Origin: Morinoia aosen
Lineage: Eukaryota; Arthropoda; Malacostraca; Amphipoda; Talitridae
Reading direction: 5' to 3'
DNA: 64,000 nucleotides
Assembly (NCBI GenBank): GCA_030386875.1
Contig: CM059562.1
Location: 72,786,201-72,850,200, forward strand
Made by a program: the position numbers and the translations under genes. The notes under the pieces were generated by a model. The model did no database searches and was not told the DNA's origin. It saw nothing but the letters and a program-made list of their open reading frames with translations. Shown piece after piece: positions 24,721 through 35,576 of this stretch; the first letter of the stretch is position 1; each line of letters starts with the position of its first letter.

Positions 24721-26624
24721 TATTTAGAATAAAAATCAGCACTCATTCACAAGAGTGAATAAGAAACTTCGAGATTACAGAGCTAATGAAACCGAGTGGG
24801 AAAACCAGTTGAAGCGAAACAGTTTCATTTTAACTGAAGCGAACTTCTAGTTTTGCGAAAACTTTGAAAAATATTTGAAGACATGACACGTAGACCTACA
24901 TAAGAAATCAGTAATTCTCTTTAACCAGTCGATTTGCGGAAACTCTTTTTTAAACGCAATAAAAATTACTTCCATAGGAACATTTTCATCAAAATTTTCA
25001 ATAACCTGGTTTTCATAAATGAGGCATTCAAATCAAGTATATTCACGCTTTAAAAAGATAGCTATAATAGTTTTGGTAAAAATTTAACATCAGCTATCCT
25101 GCAACAAAGGGGATACATTTTCATGTTTTTCTATCAACCATCTATTCCACAATTTACATGAGTATAGTGACACTCATTTATGTTGTTCAACTAAGGATCT
25201 TAAGCTAAAATATTTCAAGAACAATAAAACCTTTTGTATCTTTTCAGTACATAAAAGGATTGTATCTTTTCAGTAAATAAAAGGATGTTTTTTTATTTCT
25301 TTCTTTACTAAGTGCACTCATATTTCTATGCGTCGGAAGCCTTTCACAGTTTTCAATTCAAAAAAGAGCCGGGCCATGATTGAGAGTAATTTATGTTAAC
25401 AAACAAAAGCGATTGCAAAGTCTTAAAAAATTCACCTCCACCTGAGAATTTTACGTTCTCAACGATTTATCACTAAGGTCAAGTTATGAAATACACAAAT
25501 TTATTCATTGGATGAGATGCTTAACATCTGCATGTGATTTCACATACCCAGTAATGAAAATGTTGAAACTGTCATCCGTGTTTTTTTTTGCTCTATCGTT
25601 TTACGTCATTTTCAATTCATAGTACCACCAATGTTGAACCTTTCATAGTACATGTTTTTAAAAAATATTAATGCTATTCTTTGGTCCAGATCTTATTTTT
25701 CAAAACGTTTAAACTCCTAATTAAATTGATAGTATAATCGATAGCAATCGATTGAACTCAGTCTATATCAATATCGTGTATTTCATCAAAGTAACGCCCA
25801 TTTCAAAGCTTGGTTTCGTTTTATTGGAAACTTTCAGGGTGTTTAAGTAAACTTTGAATTCCAGGAGCTTGTCATTTGTGATTCACGCACTAAAATTACT
25901 CCCTCGCTTCCTAAAAATAGTGGTTATCTAGAATATACGCGTGTATCGTAGTAATATTTTAAATATTCTATTAAATTAATATCTTTCGTAATATATTGCG
26001 TGTCATGAGTACCAAAAAATAAAAACAAATGCCGTTCTGCAATAAAGTTTGTGTTTTTAAAATACTATAGCATACCCGCGCCGTCGAAATGACTGTGAAA
26101 TATCAATCTTTCTTAAGCCCTATTTAATTATTTGAGGTGCAAGTTATCTAATTGAGATGGTTACATATCGCAGCATTAATTGCTCTATGAATACTTTAAT
26201 TTCTGATAGAGTGTGATGAATGTATTTGAGAAACAGTTTTAAATACTTTTTTCATGGTACTCGTACTTGTACTCCAGGTGTGGACACGAATCAAGTATAC
26301 TGTATATACAGTATATGCTCTTACTGTATGTGCAGTGTACATACGATTTCCTGAATATACAGTTAAATGCGTATAGATCAATCCCAAATGTTATTAAAAT
26401 ATAGCAAACTCACCTTCAATTAGCATTTGCAATTTTCATGTCACCTGAACCTGCGCTACACATTGCACTTCAGAATTTTTTATTCTTTTGTAAATAACTG
26501 ATCACTTCTTCACAATTTATTAACAAATTTACTTCGCAATTTATTTCCTCTGTAGACTTGCTTTTTTTATTACCACCTACATTAACGCTACAAGTAACAC
26601 TCAACGCTATAATTAAAACTCGAA
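24721..26624. other. Unique AT-rich spacer
   Basis: Holds a two-copy duplication of gtatcttttcagtacataaa (about 25235-25288) and a 20-bp palindrome at 26296. No gene recognised; open frames are under 65 codons. Confidence 0.45.
26296..26315. repeat. Perfect 20-bp palindrome
   Basis: tatactgtatatacagtata is its own reverse complement. Related partial words (ctgtatgtgcagt, gaatatacagt) lie within the next 60 bp, so it belongs to a small local cluster of tacagt-like motifs. Confidence 0.8.
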
Positions 26625-27060
26625 CCGCTGTTTTGCGCACGGATCTCAGAGTTAACTCTCCCCCGAACATTCTGTTTAGTCGTGATTTTAGTTTCATTTC
26701 AACCATTTCAACCCTATGCCCAGCTCAAAGAAACGAATGCATTTCATGTTGAGATATGAAACACTTGAGTTGCTATTTTCAAACAATTTAAACAATTTAT
26801 TTACCACAGGAGATACAGAGGTAGAATGTTTCTTAATTCTAGTACAATGGACAAGTTTTTTTCCGCAAAAATCTCAGAGCTAGCTTTAAACGCGATATAC
26901 AATTTATCAGTAATTTCTTGGTTTCATTCCAGTCATTTCGACCCAAAACTCAGCCCAAATAATTCGAATGCATTTCCTGTTAAGATGTGAAACACATGAG
27001 AAGCTGTTTTAGGTACGGATCTCAGAGCCAACTCCGACCCCAACATTCTGTTTAGTCGTG
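26625..27060 (+). repeat. Unclassified dispersed repeat, direct copies
   Basis: Two to three partial direct copies of one module. Shared blocks are ggatctcagag (26640, 27018), aacattctgtttagtcgtga (26668, about 27041), ggtttcattcc/agtttcatttc, and gaatgcatttcctgttaaga. Inverted copies of the same blocks lie at 27960-28210. No coding potential is seen, and the class is unknown. Confidence 0.75.
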
Positions 27061-27959
27061 ACACAGCACCTGTCAAGTATCCAATTGTTACAACCCTCTC
27101 AGAAAATCCGGCATAGCTTAGCTCCGTTCTCATCACCAATCGAACTTGGGGCTCACTTACAAAATTGCAATATTTTAGCCGCGTGCGACCACCAACCTCT
27201 CAAGAAAGTTCACGATTTACGAACACGTTTACGGAATACGAACTCTTGCCCAGGTTGGACGTAACGCATTTCACACTCACTAAATTGTGCTCTCGGTTGG
27301 ACGTTTTACGTATTCCACAATCAAGATTACTCTCTGTAATCGCCTGTGCTTGTTCAATCACATTTAAATTTTCAAACGAAACATACTTGAAATATAGTTG
27401 TACAAAGTCATTCAAATTTTAATAACAGTGAAGTATTATGTGGCTTTCAAAAAAATCGTGTACGCTTTGGGAAGTTTGCTAAATAAGTACGAAATTCAAG
27501 CACAAGTCATGAACTTTACAAGTCGACCATCAAATTACACAAATATTACTAAGTTCATCAGTTATTCATACACGTAAAGAGCAAATTTTATATTTTAAGA
27601 GATGTCTAAGTCATGTAACAGTTAAGGAACCAAGAACAAATTATCTTGTATGCGAAATGACAGTACATATAATCATGCAACCCATACAAAGTTCATGACT
27701 CAAGCATAAAAATCAAAGTCCGAATCATCCTGTACTCGAGCTAGTCACAACATCTCCTCATGCCTCAGAATGAGCCTAACTTTACTGCAGCTCCAACAAT
27801 AGGACCACACAACCGCTCGCGTTCGTGTCCAGCAGCGGCCGACACGCCAGTCCAATTCTTAGGATGGGTCCCGTCAGCTCATCTTGATGGGCCAAAGTTT
27901 GGCGGGATGCCGGCAGCTCAACTCAAGCTGTCGTAAAACTGCCGGGCTTGCTACCTAAA
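27061..27959. other. Unique spacer between inverted repeat clusters
   Basis: No gene recognised. It is bounded on the left by direct copies and on the right by inverted copies of the same dispersed module, so this 0.9 kb may belong to one composite element. Confidence 0.4.
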
Positions 27960-28210
27960 TTAATACTTTTTCACACCCTGACAGGAAATGCATTAGGATT
28001 ATTTTGAATTTAGTATAAGGTTGATTATAGCGCAAATGAAACCAAAAAATTACTCTAAAATTGAATGTGGCAGTCTCAGTTAGCTCTTTCGATCAATGCA
28101 AAAAACAGCAACTCAGGTGTTTTATATCTCAACAGGAAATGCATTCGATTGTTTGAGCTGGGTATAGGGTTGAAAGGGCTAAAATGACAGTGAAAAATCA
28201 TAAATATTCT
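27960..28210 (-). repeat. Unclassified dispersed repeat, inverted copies
   Basis: The reverse complement of about 28085-28195 matches 26690-26785 closely, sharing tttcaaccctat, cccagctcaaa, gaatgcatttc, tgttgagatat and gagttgct. A second, more diverged inverted copy lies around 27965-28050, with caggaaatgcatta as the mirrored core. Confidence 0.75.
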
Positions 28211-28739
28211 CCGACCATCCCCTGAGACGGTAAAAAGTTAAGGTGAATGAAAGCACGTTATTTAAGGGTTTAAGGAAATTAATTACTTGAGGTTCAAATC
28301 CTTTCTAATTAGGCATTTATCTACACTTTTTAGATAAAAAAAGGCATTGATTCTTGAAAAATTCTGAGAGGTGATTCAACTGTAGCAATACTTTCGAAGG
28401 CAGAACGTATACTTTTGAAGGCGGAACGTCACGAAACCGAAATCTGCGATGGAACAAATTTCACAGAACTTTGCCCGTCTTTACTTCGAGTTTCTTTTCA
28501 AGACAGGGATCTGAGAGCAAAAGTTTTGGTGTCGGGCAAGGCCGATTAGTTGGGGCTGCCGATCACTTTTTCGGGGGGTCTAACCTAACTCAAGAGCAAG
28601 TTCTAAAAGCGTTTCCAGACACCAATTGACGGAGACCGCTCCGGACCTTGACGTGTCACAAGCAATTGCTGTGAGTGGAAAATCTGCTGTGAGGAAAACT
28701 ATTTTCCTTCGCGGAAGTCCTTATTTTAGTCGTGAGGCT
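28211..28739. other. Unique spacer
   Basis: No recognisable feature. A pol III B-box-like ggttcaaatcc at about 28292 lacks any A box or tRNA fold. Confidence 0.4.
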
Positions 28740-29335
28740 CAGGAGGTTTTTGACCTCGTAGTTTTAGGAAATGTACAGCATTTCAGCCGCGTTTTAGTAA
28801 CGCAAAACTTTACGGTTTTATTTCAAAACTAAGTTTTAACATCGTACGTACATCGTTTCCGGAGCATTTTACGGCTGCGTTCTAACGATGAATGGCAAAC
28901 TAGGCGAGTTTTACAGCTAGGCTTTAATGATGTATAAAATACAAGCTACCTTTTACAGCAGCGTTGTGACGACCTACGCCTTTTCTGGAGCATTTTGCAG
29001 CTTCATTTGAGCGGTGAATAGCATACTATGCGTGTTTTACAACTACGTTTTAACGACGTATAGCAATGTTATTCACTAATTTTTGCAAAACAGCCCCTTC
29101 GGTTAAGCGCATTGATTGAGAGAGCCGCAGCTACTGCAAGTTAGCGTATATTATATAAATTATATGTTTTTTAATTAATTTATATATTTTTTGAGAGCCA
29201 CGCAATGAATACCAATTGATGTATAGCTTACAAGCTGCCTTTTACAGCTGCGTTTTGATGACCTATATATTTTCAGTAGCGTTTTATGGCTGTTTTTGAA
29301 CGATGATTGGCATCCTCGTTTTCAGCGATGTTTAG
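28740..29335. repeat. Degenerate repeat of about 42-47 bp
   Basis: Variants of ttttacagctgcgttttaac, each followed by a gacgtatagca-like block, recur near 28860, 28908, 28953, 28992 and 29035 and again around 29250-29330. An AT-rich insertion at 29140-29190 interrupts them. Confidence 0.7.
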
Positions 29336-29601
29336 AAAAGTTATCAAAAGAAATGAACAAAGCAAATAAATCTAAATAACATAATTTTTCGTTTAAGTTT
29401 TCTATTAACTATTTATCCACACTGACTCTCACCTATATTATAAGAGATGTAAAATCAGCCAATATAAAGTAGCCAATGTAATACTTTAAGCAGGCTCGGC
29501 AAAAAAACTACTAATACTCATTCTACAACTGGTAAAAGCCAAGGGTATTGTGAAAATTATCCTCAGTTTTTATTCAGGAAGGTAAAATATGACAACGTAT
29601 G

Positions 29602-29722
29602 ACAAATGTGCGAGTTTTTTTAGTTCGGTTTTCATAAATGATGCCTTTTACGGTATTACTCTACTAAGATGTACTAGTATGAGCACCTCTACGTCCTAGT
29701 ATGAGCACCTCTACGTCCTAGT
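29602..29722 (-). repeat. Minisatellite-bearing dispersed repeat, inverted copy
   Basis: About 60 bp containing ggttttcataaatgatg and cggtattactctacta, followed by about 2.5 copies of a 22-bp unit, tatgagcacctctacgtcct. The whole is the reverse complement of 40100-40262. Flank and minisatellite therefore travelled or were duplicated together. Confidence 0.85.
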
Positions 29723-30845
29723 AATGTTCTCATCCGCTTCTAGATGGTTTTTCTTTTCGAGCATAGTCTTTAGATACACTTACTCTAGAAATGATAGAAT
29801 CCAAAATTAATTCCAAGAAAAGTGTATCAGGATCCAAGAATTTCCACAACAAACGTCTTTCCTTCCACTCTTTAGCAGAGATAATTTTTGTCTTCAGTAA
29901 TTTCATCGCCACAAGATAAACACCAGCACGTCAAAAAAGCGCTAATAAGAAAGTCCATGGCTTCAAACAAGAAAATACACTTCTTATGTCACTATCCTGG
30001 AGTGCTTCGTTCAGTGCGTGCGCCCAGAAGACTGCCAGCATTCCTGATGAAGCTAGCAAGAGCAAAAGCGGTGTAATGATATTTGGTGAGAGGACACCGT
30101 GGAGTTATTTGTGGCCCAGTAAAACACTTTGGTCGGGTAATGACCACCCTTATTAGGCTTCAGAGCCTTCTCTTGGCAGCACAAAATAGGAATCACAAGA
30201 GCAAAAAACGTCCTCGGGTCACACCATATAACTTAGGCAACTCATGGTATATTCATGCACTCGCTTGTGCTCTGTTTCTCATCAAAGGAAGGAATCTGAA
30301 GTGTGAGATAAAGTTCGTGTGAGTTATGAGTTACATACTTGCAATGGAAATTTATTTGTTTCTGCGATCTTTGCGTGATATGCCAAACGTTTGTTATTAA
30401 TAATTCTGTTTAATTACGTTATTGATTTTAGATGCTTATGAACTGAATTATTGAGGCTGTCTTTCAGTCGCTAAGTTTATTCGTTGTTAAGACCTAACAT
30501 AGGGACAACAATAACTGTGAGTAACAGCAACTTTCAATAAAAATTAGCATTAATTTATGCTATTGTCTCACGTGAGGGATTAAAAAAAAACATTTATGAA
30601 CGTTAATCTAATGCTCCCTTTTTAAGAAAGCTTAAAGTCCTTAAAGAAATTTAGAGACACAAAGATTAAAAACTTGTGTCATCATGACTGCTGCCGCGCA
30701 TCAACAAATGTTACCCAAACTTGTGGAATAAATTCGCACGGTCGAGATCGCGTGGATATGAAAATGCATAAAAATTTCAGTGCGGGTTAAACAGAGCTTA
30801 AAACGAGTGTAATTTTTTCACCGTTGCATCTGTAATGTCAACCCC
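29723..30845. other. Unique AT-rich spacer
   Basis: No gene recognised; frames of 60-79 codons here have no domain. Confidence 0.4.
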
Positions 30846-31690
30846 CTTATGTTGAAGCTATTCTTGAACTGTAAAAATCAGAAGCTATACTTGAACTGTA
30901 AAAATCAGAAGCTATACTTGAACTGTGAAAATCAGAAGCTATACTTGAACTGTAAAAATCAGAAGCTATACTTGAACGGCAAAAATCAAAAGCTTTACTT
31001 GAACTGTAAAAATCAGAAGCTATACTTGAACTGTAAAAATCAGAAGCTATACTTGAACGGCAAAAATCAGAAGCTTTACTTGAACTGTAAAAATCAGAAG
31101 CTATACTTGAACTGTAAAAATCAGAAGCTATACTTGAACGGCAAAAATCAGAAGCTAAACTTGAACTGTAAAAATCAGAAGCTATACTTGAACGGCAAAA
31201 ATCAGAAGCTTTACTTGAACTGTAAAAATCAGAAGCTATACTTGAACTGTAAAAATCACAAGCTATACTTGAACGGCAAAAATCAGAAGCTTTACTTGAA
31301 CTGTAAAAATCAGAAGCTATACTTGAACTGTAAAAATCAGAAGCTATACTTGAACGGCAAAAATCAGAAGCTATACTTGAACTGTAAAAATCAGAAGCTA
31401 TACTTGAACTGTAAAAATCAGAAGCTTTACTTGAACTGTAAAAATCAGAAGCTTTACTTGAACTGTAAAAATCAGAAGCTTTACTTGAACTGTAAAAATC
31501 AGAAGCTATACTTGAACTGTAAAAATCAGAAGCTTTACTTGAACTGTAAAAATCAGAAGCTTTACTTGAACTGTAAAAATCAGAAGCTTTACTTGAACTG
31601 TAAAAATCAGAAGCTATACTTGAACTGTAAAAATCAGAAGCTATACTTGAACGGCAAAAAATAGAAGCTATTCTTGAACGGCAAAAATAA
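30846..31690. repeat. 27-bp minisatellite with 81-bp higher-order repeat
   Basis: About 31 copies of a 27-bp unit, core ctgtaaaaatcagaagctat. Because 27 is a multiple of three, one strand stays open for 271 codons (30849-31664), reading KLYLNCKNQ over and over. A variant with aacggc instead of aactgt falls at 30975, 31056, 31137, 31191, 31272 and 31353, mostly 81 bp apart, so the left half is a 3-unit higher-order repeat. The right half is homogenised to the ctgt form. I see no signal peptide and no exon flanks, so I treat it as non-coding. Confidence 0.93.
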
Positions 31691-33779
31691 TAGATGCCCC
31701 GGCGAAAAACTTGGAGTGGGAATAATGAACGAGGAAGCAGTCACTCAACGGAGAGATGATTGAAAGGTGCCGTGCTACGATTGATGAGTGGGAGCTCGGA
31801 GTGTAATGAGAGTGTCTCGAAAGAGACAGATGGACTGAGAGTAATTACGTTCGATAGAAAACTCGATTTCTGCAGTGTTTTGAAGCAATTGTACCTTATC
31901 ACGAAGGTCAATCAGGTAAGTACCTCCAGAAAGAAAAATGAGATTATTTTCCAAAGTTCGACCAAGCACTGCAATTAGCCGGAAGAAAGTATTTTTGAAG
32001 GATGAAATCACATGCGCTGGATATTTATCGTTTCTCATCTGTTGTTTTAGTAAAGCTTATTGATAATAATGCACATGAAATACGATTATTGCATTGCGTT
32101 GCGAACATGAATTTCCTTTGTATTTAAAAGAAGTTATAAGCGAAAGGAAGCTATGTTGAGCTATGTTGAGAAGGAACTCGTAAAACTACGTTCTTCCATT
32201 TCTGGAGTCCCTAAATGGATGTTGTAGCTCCCTTGAAACTTGATTGAGTAGAGCCGTTTCAAAAAGTTCGTTTTTGATCGCTGTCGGATCTTTTCGTGCA
32301 ATTTTTATTCCAGTCTTGGTGTTTTTTTCAGCTCTGCGTTTCTCTACAGGGCCGCAAAACTCGAACGGAATTGTTTAGCCAGGCTGGGAACAAAGGGCCT
32401 TTAAAGTTGAATTTTTACAGCAGCACGGGAGGGGCAATCACGTAATGTCCTCTATTTGCAATCGAAATTTCTGGGCTGGAAAAAGGTACCCCGTAATTCC
32501 CGCTTCTGGGAAACGATACTTCTTGCATCACGTGTGCTGCGCTTAATGTTTCGAGTGTGAAACAAAATCAATTTTAACATAGTTACACCTATGGCATTAC
32601 CCAAGGGCAAAGCTTATTTCCATTGGTTAGCACTACTTCATTTCGGATGGATTTTGCAAAACTGAAAACTTATTTTGGGGTTCTACTACGCAATTAAAAC
32701 AGCCGCCGGTTTTTGCAGTCTTGTCATAGAAATATTTTTTTGTTCAAATCTGTATAAAATTTTTTTCCGAATGTGCATATTGTGTTGGGAACATCATTTA
32801 CGCATGGTAATAGTTGTGGTAAGAAAATTTTACCAGCATTTTCAGTAGCTTAGACTAAATTGCACCAACGGGCATCTATTGCACATGTGCGAAGCATTTC
32901 ATCTTCAAATATCAACATGACTCACCGTTACTTTGATTCTTTGCAACCAATAGCTTTAAAGAAATATCTAGTCGTCTATATTAATATTTACAGACTTACG
33001 GGAAAGTTTTGGCATGCACTAGTTTCTTCTTATTTAAACCGCTACAGTTAATGGTTGACAAAAATCGACATTCTTATTTTCTTTTTTGGCAGGATAACTT
33101 CGTCTCAAAGTTCGCGATCTTTTTAAATAGTTCCTTTCCACATTCATGTAAAATTCTTACATTCGCCTCGAAGTCATTCACCAATCACCTTCACTTTAAT
33201 TCCAATCAAAACCAACGCATCCCATATTTTTTAGCTGGAATACACTCGTAACATTCATTCCTTACGCACAATCATCCCATCTCATTTTTCCGTGGAAGTT
33301 GATCACCGCAACTCCAGGCCTCTGTGCATAAACAAAACCTCAGACTGTTAGTGAGTGAAGCCAAGACTCTCGTGAACTTTCGTTGCTGCGGTGCACGTCT
33401 CCCGCTTAAATCAAGCCCGTACAATCCCACAAATTCTGCAAAGGAACAGAAAATGAGACTCCGAGTGCCGAACTCCAGGCCTGCCCGGATCAATACCACC
33501 ATATTTATTGACCCTGGAAATACCCACTCCTTGACCTAGGACCTCTGATGCCCAGGTAATGTACATCACGTGTCGCGACCCTTTATTAGTAACGTGGATG
33601 ACGACGTGCGTTCCCCCCAGAGTTCCGGGAATGTCAGACCCTGAAAATGTTTCGATGGTCACTGGTATGCGGGGAGCACTTGATGCATTGAGGGCCTAAA
33701 GTGTTGCTGCGGTTGTGATGAGCGACTTCTGTCTCGACGGCGCTGAATGTGATGAAGTGTTGAGGCATTCTTCACGGCA
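31691..33779. other. Unique spacer, no gene recognised
   Basis: Frames up to 87 codons overlap on both strands and resemble nothing known. A small tandem agctatgttg duplication lies near 32152. Confidence 0.4.
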
Positions 33780-33935
33780 TTGTTTTGTTTGACTCGTGCG
33801 TATTTTGTTTGATTCGTGGGTATTCTGTTTGATCCGAACGTATTCTGTTTGATTCGTGCGTATTTTGTGTGATTTTGCTTATTCTGTTTGATTCGTGCGT
33901 ATTCGAGAATTTGATTCGAGCGTATTGGAGAAGCT
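33780..33935. repeat. 22-bp minisatellite
   Basis: Six to seven copies of gtttgattcgtgcgtatttt plus two bases, with substitutions. The minus-strand reading gives repeated THESNRI-like peptides with no known meaning. Confidence 0.85.
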
Positions 33936-34254
33936 GGGAAGGTTTGCTGCTAACTCTCCAATATCGCTTGTGAAAGCGTGCAAACAACGTCCGCAAAATA
34001 CCGCATTGCACGCACTTGAATAAATAGTTCCCCATGAGCCGCGAAGCGAGTCCAAATGCGGTTATTGACTAGCAAAATTAGCGGCTTCTGCTACACTGGC
34101 GTAAATCACCATGAGAAGACAGATGACTGTTCAGTGACAGAAGTGCTCGCACACGATAGTGTGTAAATCAATTGACTCTCAACAGAATACAGGCAAGATT
34201 TGAACTTTTTCCGAGACAAGATGGAAGTGAGCATGACAGTTTTTTGCACTGTGA

Positions 34255-34370
34255 TAACCTACGTGGTTCTTAGTAAAATTGGCCAGTAGAGAAAGCTGAC
34301 GGGTCATTAATCAATCTGGAGGGCCATTAATATACTGTAGGGTCATACTGTAATGTATTGAATACTGAAG
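34255..34370 (+). repeat. Dispersed repeat, partial copy
   Basis: Similar to 41290-41395. Shared blocks are gttctta/gttcttg then gtaaaattgg, ctgtagggtcat-like words, and gggtcatactgt followed by gaata. Divergence is substantial. The remaining sequence up to 34868 is unremarkable AT-rich DNA. Confidence 0.6.
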
Positions 34371-34868
34371 GGTCATTAATTTCGTGATAATTGAAATCAA
34401 TGGAGCATATTCAGTTTACTTTTGAAACATTTCATTCCCAGTGTAGTGTTTGTATCAAAAATAAATGAGTAGCTTAGACGAAAACAAATCACTTCAATGA
34501 ATCTATTGCAGTAAAATTCCACGAAAAACATTAGCCACATGCATTCCGATAGAACTGAATCATTTGCTGCTTCATGAGATTGATAGAAGCTATGGATAAT
34601 TTATTGATAGAAGCCATGCATAATTTAGCAATCGTGTGCTGCTTATCGAACTGCTCACCTCATTCCATTTGAAGAGATAAATCCATAAGCTCTTCAATTC
34701 ATCGTCTGGTTGATACAGTTAACATTTTTAATTCTAACTCAGAAGCGTCTATTTGTTTGTACATTGATCAGACTATTAGAAACGTGAATAATTAAAACTA
34801 AACCTATTCGATAATTGAACACATATACGTCTTGCGTGTGAGGTTAGTAAGGCCGACAGTTGTAAAAA

Positions 34869-35260
34869 GTTATCTACTATGTAAATTGTCTCACAATTGT
34901 ATGTAAATAGTCTCACAATTGTCTCTACTATGTAAATTGTCTCACAATTGTATGTAAATAGTCTCACAATTGTCTCTACTATGTAAATTTTCTCTACTAT
35001 GCAAATTGTCTCACAATTGTATGTAAATAGTCTCAGAATTGTCTCTACTATGTAAATTTTCTCTACTATGCAAATTGTCTCACAATTGTATGTAAATAGT
35101 CTCACAATTGTCTCTACTATGTAAATTGTCTCTACTATGCAAATTGTCTTACAATTGTATGTAAATAGTCTCACGATTGTCTCTACTGTTTAAATTGTCT
35201 CACAATTGTCTCTACGTTGTAGTTTGTCTAACAGCTGTCTATACCATGTAAATTTTCTAC
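34869..35260. repeat. 51/69-bp composite minisatellite with acaattgt palindromes
   Basis: Built from two submodules, ctctactatgtaaattgt (18 bp) and ctcacaattgtatgtaaatagt. The landmark atgtaaatag recurs at 34901, 34952, 35021, 35090 and 35159. The step is 51 bp once, then 69 bp three times; the 18-bp difference equals one extra ctctactatgtaaa module. Each unit carries two copies of the palindrome acaattgt. The 132-codon minus-strand frame at 34776-35174 is the repeat read through. Confidence 0.9.
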
Positions 35261-35576
35261 TATGCGCTGTGTAAAATCTGAATGATGCTTTCATTAAGAA
35301 TTTGCAATCGTTCAGATATCATCTAAGATTTCATAGAGTCCACCAATCTTGGCGAATATATTAAAAAATATATCTGAAACAATTAATTCAAAGGGCATGA
35401 TGTTGCTGTAATTCATTATAACTAAGTTACATGGATATGTGTTAAACTGGCTAATTCTAATCTAGGTGTGAAACAAATATTATGGTTCATCATATTATAA
35501 AATATAGTGAAAATGAAAACATTTGCCTCGTAATGACAGCTCCAATTCTATTTCTAATTTTTTTTCTTAAGCTTCC
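35261..35576. other. AT-rich spacer left of the satellite
   Basis: No feature recognised. Confidence 0.4.

Noticed and set aside
28292-28303. tRNA or SINE B box (ggttcaaatcc)
   Set aside because: No A box, no cloverleaf and no repeat body around it.
30849-31664. 271-codon frame with a KLYLNCKNQ repeat as a repeat protein
   Set aside because: The 27-bp unit forces an open frame. Most variation is a block-wise ctgt/cggc swap and a t/a swap that follow higher-order repeats and not protein constraint.
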